A stretch of 64,000 bases of DNA from Bufo bufo (taxonomy: Eukaryota; Chordata; Amphibia; Anura; Bufonidae), in contig NC_053390.1 in NCBI RefSeq assembly GCF_905171765.1, forward strand, positions 502,363,336-502,427,335. Direction: 5' to 3'. The notes under the pieces are model-generated. The model was not told the origin of the DNA. It saw only the letters and a program-made list of their open reading frames with translations, and did not search any database. Made by a program: the position numbers and the translations under genes. Below are positions 54,900 to 64,000 of the stretch, piece after piece. How positions within the stretch are numbered: the stretch's first letter is position 1; each line of letters begins with the position of its first letter.

Positions 54900-57830
54900 T
54901 TTTGCAAAAAAAACGACATCCATATATAAATTTTGCTCTAAATTTATTGTTCTACATGTCTTTGATAAAAAAAAAATGTTTGGGTAAAAAAAAAAAATGG
55001 TTTGGGTAAAAGTTATAGCGTTTACAAACTATGGTACAAAAATGTGAATTTCCGCTTTTTGAAGCAGCTCTGACTTTCTGAGCACCTGTCATGTTTCCTG
55101 AGGTTCTACAATGGCCAGACAGTACAAACACCCCACAAATGACCCCATTTCGGAAAGTAGACACCCTAAGGTATTCGCTGATGGGCATAGTGAGTTCATA
55201 GAACTTTTTATTTTTTGTCACAAGTTAGTGGAAAATGATGATTCTTTTTTTGATTTTTTTTTCTTACAAAGTCTCATATTCCACTAACTTGTGACAAAAA
55301 ATATAAACTTCTATGAACTCACTATGCCCATCAGCGAATACCTTGGGGTGTCTTCTTTCCAAAATGGGGTCACTTGTGGGGTAGTTATACTGCCCTGGCA
55401 TTCTAGGGGCCCAAATGTGTGGTAAGTTGTTTGAAATCAAAATCTGTAAAAATTGACCGGTGAAATCCGAAAGGTGCTCTTTGGAATGTGGGCCCTTTTG
55501 CCCACCTAGGCTGCAAAAAGTGCCACACATGTGGTATCGCCGTACTCAGGAGAAGTTGCGGAATGTGTTTTGGGGTGTCATTTTACATATACCCATGCTG
55601 GGTGAGATAAATATCTTGGTCAAATGCCAACTTTGTATAAAAAAATGGGAAAAGTTGTCTTTTGCCAAGATATTTCTCTCACCCAGCATGGGTATATGTA
55701 AAATGACACCCCAAAACACATTCCCCAACTTCTCCTGAGTACGGAGATACCACATGTGTGACACTTTTTTGCAGCCTAGGTGGGCAAAGGGGCCCATATT
55801 CCAAAGAGCACCTTTCGGATTTCACCGGTCATTTTTTACACATTTTGATTTCAAACTTCTTACCACACATTTGGGCCCCTAGAATGCCAGGGCAGTATAA
55901 CTACACCACAAGTGACCCCATTTTGGAAAGAAGACACCCCCAGGTATTTCGTGATGGGCATAGTGAGTTCATGGAAGTTTTTATTTTTTGTCACAAGTTA
56001 GTGGAATATGAGACTTTGTAAGGGGAAAAAAAAAAATCATCATATTCCGCTAACTTGTGACAAAAAATATAAAATTCTAGGAACTCGCCATGCCCCTCAC
56101 GGAATACCTTGGGGTGTATTCTTTCCAAAATGGGGTCACTTGTGGGGTAGTTATACTGCCCTGGCATTTTCCAGGGGCCCTAATGTGTGGTAAGTAGGTA
56201 AATGACCTGTGAAATCCGAAAGGTGCTCTTTGGAATGTGGGCCCCTTTGCCCACCTAGGCTGCAAAAAAGTGCCACACATGTGGTATCGCTGTATTCAGG
56301 AGAAGTTGGGGAATGTGTTTTGGGGTGTCATTTTACATATACCCATGCTGGGTGAGATAAATATCTTGGTCAAATGGCAACTTTGTATAAAAAAAATGGG
56401 AAAAGTTGTCTTTTGCCAAGATATTTCTCTCACCCAGCATGGGTATATGTAAAATGACACCCCAAAACACATTCCCCAACTTCTCCTGAGTACGGAGATA
56501 CCACATGTGTGACACTTTTTTGCAGCCTAGGTGGGCAAAGGGGCCCATATTCCAAAGAGCACCTTTTGGATTTCACCGGTCATTTTTTACACATTTTGAT
56601 TTCAAACTTCTTACCACACATTTGGGCCCCTAGAATGCCAGGGCAGTATAACTACGCCACAAGTGACCCCATTTTGGAAAGAAGACACCCCCAGGTATTT
56701 CGTGATGGGCATAGTGAGTTCATGGAAGTTTTTATTTTTTGTCACAAGTTAGTGGAATATGAGACTTTGTAAGGGAAAAAAAAAAATCATCATTTTCCGC
56801 TAACTTGTGACAAAAAATATAAAATTATAGGAACTCGCCATGCCCCTCACGGAATACCTTGGGGTGTCTTCTTTCCAAAATGGGGTCACTTGTGGGGTAG
56901 TTATACTTCCCTGGCATTTTCCAGGGGCCCTAATGTGTGGTAAGTAGGTAAATGACCTGTGAAATCCTAAAGGTGCTCTTTGAAATGTGGGCCCCTTTGC
57001 CCACCTAGGCTGCAAAAAAGTGTCACACATGTGGTATCGCCGTATTAAGGAGAAGTTGGGCAATGTGTTTTGGGGTGTCTTTTTACATATACTCATGCTG
57101 GGTGAGAGAAATATCTCGGCAAAAGACAACTTTTCCCATTTTTTTTATACAAAGTTGGCATTTGACCAAGATATTTATCTCACCCAGCATGGGTATATGT
57201 AAAATGACACCCCAAAACACATTGCCCAACTTCTCCTGAGTACGGCGATACCAGATGTGTGACACTTTTTTGCAGCCTAGATGCGCAAAGGGGCCCACAT
57301 TCCTTTTATGAGGGCATTTTTAGACATTTGGATCCCAGACTTCTTCTCACGCTTTAGGGCCCCTAAAATGCCAGGGCAGTATAAATACCCCACATGTGAC
57401 CCCATTTTGGAAAGAAGACACCCCAAGGTATTCAATGAGGGGCATGGCGAGTTCATAGAATTTTTTTTTTTTGGCACAAGTTAGCGGAAATTGATTTTAT
57501 TTATTTTTTTCTCACAAAGTCTCCCTTTCCGCTAACTTGGGACAAAAATTTCAATCTTTCATGGACTCAATATGCCCCTCACGGAATACCTGGGGGTGTC
57601 TTCTTTCCGAAATGGGGTCACATGTGGGGTATTTATACTGCCCTGGCATTCTAGGGGCCCTAAAGCGTGAGAAGAAGTCTGGAATATAAATGTCTAAAAA
57701 ATTTTATGCATTTGGATTCCGTGAGGGGTATGGTGACTTCATGTGAGATTTAATTTTTTGACACAAGTTAGTGGAATATGAGACTTTGTAAGAAAAAAAT
57801 AATAATTCCGCTAACTTGGGCCAAAAAAAT
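54900..57830. repeat. Inverted AT-rich modules inside TTAA element copy 2
   Basis: Repeated, alternately inverted blocks with CCCCATTTTGGAAAGAAGAC, TGTCACAAGTTAGTGGAATA and CACCCAGCATGGGTATATGT. Hairpins are centred near 55645, 56400 and 57135. One ~750-bp block (about 55300-56030) is largely repeated at 56090-56780. Confidence 0.85.
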
Positions 57831-57839
57831 GTCTGAATG

Positions 57840-59280
57840 GAGCCTTACAGAGGGGTGATCAATGACAGGGGGGTGATCAATGACAGGGGGGTGATCAATG
57901 ACAGGGGGGTGATCAGGGAGTCTATATGGGGTGATCACCCCCCTGTCATTGATCACCCCCCTATAAGGCTCCATTCAGATGTCCGTATGTGTTTTGCGGA
58001 TCCGATCCATGTATCCGTGGATCCGTAAAAATCATACGGACATCTGAATGCAGCCTGACAGGGGGGGTGATCAATGACAGGGGGGTTGATCAATGACAGG
58101 GGGGTGATCAGGGAGTCTATATGGGGTGATCACCCCCCCGGAAGGCTCCAGGGAGACGCCTGTATGTGTTTTGCGGATCCGATCCATCTATCAGTGGATC
58201 CGTAAAAATCATGCGGACATCTGAATGGAGCTTTACAGGGGGGTGATCAATGACAGGGGGGTAATCAATGACAGGGGGGTGATCAGGGAGTCTATATGGG
58301 GTGATCACCACAGTCATTGATCACGCCCCTGTAAGGCTCCATTCAGACGTCCGTATGCGTTTTGCGGATCCGATCCATCTATCAGTGGATCTGTAAAAAT
58401 CATGCGGACATCTGAATGGAGCTTTACAGGGGGGTGATCATTGACAGGGGGGTAATCAATGACAGGGGGGTGATCAAGGAGTCTATATGGGGTGATCACC
58501 ACAGTCATTGATCACGCCCCTGTAAGGCTCCATTCAGACGTCCGTATGCGTTTTGCGGATCCGATCCATCTATCGGTGGATCCGTAAAAATCATGCGGAC
58601 ATCTGAATGGAGCTTTACAGGGGGGTGATCAATGACAGGGGGGTAATCAATGACAGGGGGGTGATCAGGGAGTCTATATGGGGTGATCACCACAGTCATT
58701 GATCACGCCCCTGTAAGGCTCCATTCAGACGTCCGTATGCGTTTTGCGGATCCGATCCATCTATCAGTGGATCCGTAAAAATCATGCGGACATCTGAATG
58801 GAGCTTTACAGGGGGGTAATCAATGACAGGGGGGTGATCAGGGAGTCTATATGGGGTGATCACCACAGTCATTGATCACGCCCCTGTAAGGCTCCATTCA
58901 GACGTCCGTATGCGTTTTGCGGATCCGATCCATCTATCAGTGGATCCGTAAAAATCATGCGGGCGTCTGAATGAGCTTTACAGGGGGGTGATCAATGACA
59001 GGGGGGTAATCAATGACAGGGGGGTGATCAGGGAGTCTATATGGGGTGATCACCACAGTCATTGATCACGCCCCTGTAAGGCTCCATTCAGACGTCCGTA
59101 TGCGTTTTGCGGATCCGATCCATCTATCAGTGGATCCGTAAAAATCATGCGGACATCTGAATGGAGCTTTACAGGGGGGTGATCAATGACAGGGGGGTAA
59201 TCAATGACAGGGGGGTGATCAGGGAGTCTATATGGGGTGATCAGGGGTGATCAAGGGTGATCAAGGGTGAATAAGGGGTT
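57840..59280. repeat. GGATCC-rich ~190-bp satellite inside TTAA element copy 2
   Basis: About seven units, with GTCCGTATGCGTTTTGCGG at about 58351, 58542, 58731, 58906 and 59096 (175-191 bp apart). Each carries TGGATCCGTAAAAATCATGC and short GACAGGGGGGTGATCAAT runs. It is related to the satellite in copy 1 but more homogeneous, suggesting recent expansion. Confidence 0.9.
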
Positions 59281-59662
59281 AATAAGTGACAGGGGGGGGT
59301 GTAGTGTAGTGGTGCTTGGTGCAACATATTACTGAGCTACCTGTGTCCTCTTGTGGTCGATCCAAACAAAGGGGACCACCAGAGGACCAGGTAGCAGGTA
59401 TATTAGATGCTGTTATCAAAACAGCGTCTAATACACCTGTTAGGGGTTAAAAAAATCACATCTCCAGCCTGCCAGCGAACGATCGCCGCTGGCAGGCTGG
59501 AGATCCACTCTCTTACCTTCCGTTCCTGTGAGCGCGCGCGCCTGTGTGCGCGCGTTCACAGGAAATCTCGCGTCTCGCGAGATGACGCATATATGCGTGA
59601 CTGTGCGCAGGGCTGCCACCTCCGGAACGCGATCCTGCGTTAGGCGGTCCGGAGGTGGTTAA

Positions 59663-60118
59663 AGGGAACCTGTCATGTGGATATTTGATTATAATCTAAC
59701 TAATTATATACAATCATTAACTACTAAAAAGTACCTTAGATGTATTCACTTACTGGCGTGACAGATGGTTACCTCATAATATACACACAAAGATGCCGCA
59801 TGCTAATGAGCTGATTGGAGTCCGGTGTGATGTCATTGAGTCCAGCGTATATTTAATTCAGAGCTATAGCCACTCCCCTGGTCACCTGCTGCTGATTCCT
59901 ATGGAAACAAACTGTCATTTAGCAGCAGGTGGGCGGGGAGAGTCAGGAGCTCATGAATATTCATGACTCATCATTATCAGCTGGAGCTTTTCATTACAAG
60001 ATATTGGCAGATTGATTGGGTTAATTAAAGAAAGTGACCCAGCATTGTGCTAAGAGAATCAGTCACTTATTTATGTTGCCCTTAGTTAGGACACCGTAAA
60101 ACTGGCGACAGGTTCCCT
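59663..60118. mobile_element. T2/Kolobok-like MITE, 456 bp
   Basis: Ends AGGGAACCTGTCA and CGACAGGTTCCCT. TTAA at 59659-59662 is shared with TTAA element copy 2; the right TTAA is at 60119-60122. Only the outer ends are clearly inverted. Confidence 0.85.
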
Positions 60119-60122
60119 TTAA

Positions 60123-61500
60123 ATATCAGAAATAAGGGTCTGGCTATGACATTACTTTATTCTCTTAGGATACGGGGGTGTATGCCATCCGGTCCTGGCG
60201 ATTTGTCTATTTTATTCTTTTTAAGACGCCGCTGTACTTCTTCCTGTGTCAGACAGGGCACTTTTAATGGGGAATTAACTTTTACATTCTGCATATCATC
60301 TGACAGTTTATTTTCCTTAGTGAATACAGTGGAGAAAAAAATATTTTATAGCTTTGCTTTCTCCTCATTGCTACTCCCCCTTCATTACTCTGTAAAGGGC
60401 CGACACCTTCAGATTTATACTTTTTACCATTTATATAATTGAAGAAAATTTTAGGGTTAGTTTTGCTCTCTTTGCCAATTAATCTCTTGGTCTCTAGTTT
60501 GGCTGCTTTTCTTTGTTTTTTACATATTTAATTTTTTTCCTTATAGTTTTTCAGTGCTTCCTCGCTACCCTCCTGTTTTAGTGATTTAAATGCTTTCTTT
60601 TTGTCATTTATTGGTTTCTTTACATTTCTATTTATCCACATTGTTTTTTTTCTTGTTCCTTAATCTTTTATTCCCATAAGGTATGTACCTCTCACAATTA
60701 AATTTTAGGATGCTTTTAAAAATATCCAATTTTGTGAGTGTATTTTTATTTTTGAGGACTTTGCCCCAGTTAGGCTTTTGGCCTCTCTTAGTTAGCTAAA
60801 TGTTTCTTTTTTGAAGTTTGGTATTTTTGTTCCTCCCTGAAGAAACACTCTTTTGAATGATAATTGGAAGGTTATTACCTTATGGTCACTATTTCCCAGG
60901 TGTTCCCTGACCTGCACATCTGTTGTTCTGTCAGGTCTATTGGTTAATACCAAGTCCAGAACCAGTTGGGAAAAGTGATTGTCTTTGGTTATTGCCAAAA
61001 ACCTGTTTCATTTATGAGATGTACAGGTTTCAGTTTCCCAGTCTATATATGGGTAGTTGAAGTTTCCCATAATAACAACCTCATTATGATCTGCCGCCTT
61101 GTGTATCTCGTTTAGTAGTAGATTTTCTGTGGACTCTGGTATATTAGGTGGTTTATGATAAACTCCTATTAGTATTTTATTATTGTTTTTACCTCCATGT
61201 ATTTCTTTCTACCCACAGTGACTCCACATGTTCATGTCCCTCACTTATATCTTCTCGGACTGTGGGCTTTAGACAGGACTTTCCATAAAGGCAGACCCCC
61301 CCTCCCCTCTCCAGTTTTGGCGATCCTTTCTAAACAGACTGTAATCCTGTATGTTAAACGCCCAGTCATAGCTATCATCCAGCCATGTCTCAGTTATTCC
61401 CACTATGTCTTAGTCCTCCTCACACATCACTAATTCCAGTTCACCAGTTTTAATAGTCAGGCTTCTGGCATTAGTATACATACAATTAAGAGGTTTATGT
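60123..61500 (-). pseudogene. CR1 ORF2, endonuclease and first part of RT
   Basis: The minus strand shows YTNARSLTIKTGELEL, DIVGITETWLDDSYDW (catalytic Glu), GGGVCLYGK, then LDLVLTNRPDRTTDVQVREH and LGNSDHKVITFQL (Asp-His end of the APE domain). Further on, LTQEEVQRRLKKNKIDKSPG and PDGIHPRILRE open the RT. Numerous stops and shifts. Confidence 0.85.
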
Positions 61501-61644
61501 ATATTTTTTACCCTACACCTTTCCTTCTGAACTGTTCAAGTCCCTCCTCCCCCAGTTCCATTACCTAGCCCTCAGTCTTTATCTGCACTATCTTCCCATC
61601 TTGTAATGTAATTACCCTCCTTCCCCCCAATCCCTAGTTTAAAC

Positions 61645-61735
61645 ACTCCTCCAACCTTCTAGCCATCATCTCCCCCAACACAGCTGCCCCTTCCCCATTA
61701 AGGTGCAGCCCATCCCTACGAAGGAAAAATGAATT
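61645..61735 (-). pseudogene. CR1 ORF1, C-terminal SGNH-esterase-like end
   Basis: The minus strand reads RDGLHLNGEGAAVLGEMMAR, RRLEECLN and a stop. The DGLHLN motif is the Asp-His part of the esterase domain carried by many CR1 ORF1 proteins. The rest of ORF1 is not in the window. Confidence 0.7.
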
Positions 61736-61755
61736 CCTAAGTTTATCAAGACATT

Positions 61756-62115
61756 TTGCAAGAGCACTTAAGGCCATCTGTCCACCAGCTGAAGCTCAAC
61801 AGAAGATGGGTGTTGCAACAGGACAACGACCCAAAGCATAGAAGTAAATCAACAACAGAATGGCTTAAACAGAAGAAAATACGCCTTCTGGAGTGGCCCA
61901 GTCAGAGTCCTGACCTCAACCCAATTGAGATGCTGTGGCATGACCTCAAGCAAGCGATTCACACCAGACATCCCAAGAATATTGCTGAACTGACACAGTT
62001 CTGTAAAGAGGAATGGTCAAGAATTACTCCTGACCGTTGTGCACGTCTGATCTGCAACTACAGGAAACGTTTGGTTGAAGTTATTGCTGCCAAACGAGGT
62101 TCAGACAGTTATTAA
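61756..62115 (+). pseudogene. Tc1 transposase E, C-terminal part
   Basis: [20 protein letters not shown] (second catalytic Asp) and [20 protein letters not shown] (Glu) lead to KRLVEVIAAKRGSDSY and the stop. The DNA-binding half and first catalytic Asp are absent. The remaining 119 codons are unbroken. Confidence 0.88.
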
Positions 62116-62218
62116 ATCCAAGGGTTCACATACTTTTTCGACCTGCACTGTGAATGTTTACATGGTGTGTTCAATAAAAACATGGTAACATTTAATTCTT
62201 TGTGTGTTATTAGTTTAA

Positions 62219-62680
62219 AGAGGACCTTTCACTAAAATAAAACATCTAAACTAACTATACAGCCATGGAGAGCGGCGCCCCGGGATCCCCCTGCACTTAC
62301 TATTATACCTGGGCGCCGCTCCGTTCTCCCGGTATAGCCTCCGGTATCTTCATAGTTAGGCTCCACCCAGGGGAACCTGCCGGCGTCTCATTCTCCCAGG
62401 CTGTAGCGCTGGCCAATCGCAGCGCTCAGCTCATAGCCTGAGAGAAAATAAAGCCTCTCAGGCTATGAGCTGAGCGCTGCAATTGGCCAGCGCTACAGCA
62501 TGGGAGAATGAGACGCCGGCAGGTTCCCCTGGGTGGAGCCTAACTATGAAGATACCGGAGGCTATACCGGGAGAACGGAGCGGCGCCCAGGTATAATAGT
62601 AAGTGCAGGGGGATCCCTGGGCGCCGCTCTCCATGTCTGTATAGTTAGTTTAGATGTTTTATTCTAGTGAAAGGTCCTCT
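62219..62680. mobile_element. Near-perfect palindromic TTAA MITE, 462 bp
   Basis: Ends AGAGGACCTTTCACT and its complement, with TTAA at 62215-62218 and 62681-62684. The two ~225-bp arms are almost completely complementary (CTATACCGGGAGAACGGAGC mirrors sequence near 62315). TTAA targeting fits Kolobok or piggyBac. Confidence 0.88.
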
Positions 62681-62802
62681 TTAAGCAGACTGTGATTGTC
62701 TATTGTTGTGACTTAGATGAAGATCAGATCACATTTTATGACCAATTTGCACAGAAATCCATATCATTCCAAAGGGTTCACATACTTTTTCTTGCAACTG
62801 TA

Positions 62803-63180
62803 TGTATGTTTATTGAAAATTGAGGTTTTAGGCTATAAAATTACTATTCCTTATCTATTTATACAGAGCCATGGGATTTCTAGTGTTAATTTTCCTCCTT
62901 GGAGGGCTCCACTGGACTACTCAGCCCTACACTTTGTACCACGTATTACTAGATTTATTGCTATTTCTGGTGTTAATATTAAGCTATTTGACATACTATG
63001 TATGTATGAATTCTATTTCTTGTATAGGTGCTGTACATATATTGATATATATTTGTTATCTGCTTTGTTGTAGTGTTTGAGAAAGGTCATATAACTGACC
63101 AAAACATCAAACATGTTGATTGCCTTACTATAAAATTCAATAAAAAGATGCACTAACTTCATTTGGTACTGTGGAGTGCT
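62803..63180 (+). other. Possible PLE-derived end with degenerate hammerhead-like hairpin
   Basis: TTGAGAA, A, then stem GGTC/GACC (63085-63088 with 63097-63100) and AAAAC follow the spacing of the better copies but lack the consensus core. An AATAAA-like sequence (TTCAATAAAAAG) lies downstream near 63138. No protein recognised. Confidence 0.35.
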
Positions 63181-64000
63181 CAAGTTATTTTCTACTTGAT
63201 TTCTGGGCTGGGAACCATAACTGAGAGCACCTATATCTTTAGCCTTGAGCGCCACATAACTCTTTTTTTTTTATGGTCTATTTCTATTTGGAGTATTCAA
63301 GTTACAGAGGTCCAAGTAAACACATACACTCCAAAACAAACAGGCAAAAACAAAAAAAGTCTTCAGAACAGAAAGAAATACTGATCCTCAAGCCCACCAC
63401 ATAACTCTTTCTATATTAAAAGATAATCTGTAGTGATGAGCGAGCATGCTATGCTCGGCAGACCGGAGTGCTCAGTTGAATAATTTGGGTGCTCGAATAC
63501 AATTTAATACAATGGAAGTCAATGGGAGAACCCCAGGCACCCCCTGCTCGGAAGAGAAGAGGGTGTCAGGTTCATAAAAAAAGGTTAGAAATTAATGGAA
63601 ACCCCATCAAAAAGGTTTGGCAACAGCATTAAGAGGATAGCTGGATGCGTCTTAGACTCCTATTATGTACGACATACAATAGACAACCACACAAAGGCTA
63701 TATGCCAAAACCCAGGTATGTACAAGCCATCCATCTATCCATGAGACAGATAACAACCAGCATACCTTACAATGGCAGCCTTGTGCACTATGATATATGA
63801 CTGACTGAGAACTAGTAAACCTCAAAGTTATTTTGCATCTGTTGGATGGCTTCGGTGGACCTGCACACCTAGATCAATATCATTAGGGCGACAAAAAGTT
63901 TTCCGATTGTCCTAACATATGGGCATATGGGAAAGACATGCAAATGAGCAGAATCTGCCTTGTTTTTCAGCTGTAATAAGACTATGAAAACCAATAGATA
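63181..64000. other. Unassigned DNA with repeat-like segment
   Basis: GTAGTGATGAGCGAGCATGC near 63430 has the look of an interspersed repeat end. No inverted partner or duplication was found before the window ends. No gene recognised. Confidence 0.35.

Larger units (their letters stand above)
54643..59658. mobile_element. TTAA-flanked non-autonomous transposon, copy 2
   Basis: Flanked by TTAA at 54639-54642 and 59659-59662. Orientation is opposite to copy 1: CCACCTCAGCCC at the left corresponds to the right end of copy 1, and the GC-rich end with GGTCCGGAGGTGG lies at the right. It has the same modules but more of them, 5.0 kb against 3.1 kb. No transposase. It sits in CR1 RT. Confidence 0.82.
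52100..61735 (-). mobile_element. CR1-type LINE with three insertions
   Basis: It reads leftward: ORF1 end (61735-61645), ORF2 endonuclease and RT, ending at a 3' end that contains ACATAGTAACATAG-type sequence (about 52104-52117). It is interrupted by a solo LTR (52645-53669), the TTAA element copy 2 (54643-59658) and a T2-like MITE (59663-60118). Many stops and frameshifts show long decay. Its 5' side is cut by a Tc1 fragment near 61740. Confidence 0.88.
61740..62800 (+). mobile_element. Tc1/mariner element E, 3' half
   Basis: The 5' half is missing. The right end GGGTTCACATACTTTTTCTT, then GCAACTG before TA (62801). A TTAA MITE is inserted in its 3' untranslated part. Confidence 0.82.

Noticed and set aside
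55460..57298. Repeated ORFs such as MGPFAHLGCKKVSHMWY
   Set aside because: The same peptide appears on both strands of the inverted AT-rich modules, so it is repeat sequence and not a gene family.
57840..59280. Regular direct repeats resembling a CRISPR array
   Set aside because: The units are ~190 bp with conserved interiors and lie inside a eukaryotic transposon. There are no spacers and no cas genes.

Overview
This window reads as nuclear DNA of a vertebrate, most likely a frog or toad. I found no convincing host protein-coding gene. Almost everything recognisable is transposable elements, many nested inside one another, plus satellites and palindromes. The amphibian inference rests on the mixture: DIRS, Penelope-like (PLE), CR1, L1/Tx1-like, Ty3/gypsy, Tc1, piggyBac, hAT and Harbinger elements, together with several TTAA-flanked MITEs with AGGGAACCTGTCA ends that resemble the T2/Kolobok MITEs described in Xenopus. 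All family calls are by eye from translated motifs and terminal structures; no database was searched.

Layout. 1-155: end of an LTR. 157-5180: a minus-strand PLE (RT, then GIY-YIG) split by a 3.1-kb TTAA-flanked element (745-3862). 5501-5994: Harbinger-type MITE. 6.2 kb: hammerhead-like fold. 7.0-7.66 kb: 110-bp tandem repeat. 7.7-10.56 kb: decayed piggyBac carrying a hAT MITE. 10.6-16.6 kb: a Tc1 element interrupted by a very young LTR element (11157-15717) whose only ORF carries a cold-shock domain. 17.4-20.36 kb: C-rich minisatellite, followed by two palindromic insertions centred on hammerhead-like motifs, then a short E-box/CRE-bearing stretch. 22.4-23.4 kb: Tc1. 23.5-24.06 kb: Harbinger MITE. 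24.1-35.26 kb: another Tc1 broken by a structurally complete DIRS element (24331-30016), a hAT MITE and a 5'-truncated gypsy element. 35.4-41 kb: MITEs, a SINE fragment and unassigned DNA. 41073-47535: full-length L1-like LINE with a 15-bp target duplication. 48.1-48.7 kb: hammerhead-like palindrome and a T2-like MITE. 48.8-51.6 kb: Tc1 holding a 1.9-kb solo LTR. 52.1-61.7 kb: minus-strand CR1 LINE broken by a solo LTR, a second 5-kb TTAA element and a T2-like MITE. 61.7-62.8 kb: 3' half of another Tc1 with a palindromic TTAA MITE. The rest is unassigned repeat DNA.

The nesting gives relative ages. PLE, CR1, piggyBac and several Tc1 copies are old hosts. The LTR elements, TTAA elements, DIRS element and MITEs landed in them later, and target duplications often restore the host reading frame exactly. 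The points most worth following are the cold-shock-domain LTR element, the repeated hammerhead-like folds at the centres of palindromic insertions with 14-15 bp target duplications, and two different TTAA-specific transposons sharing a single TTAA.
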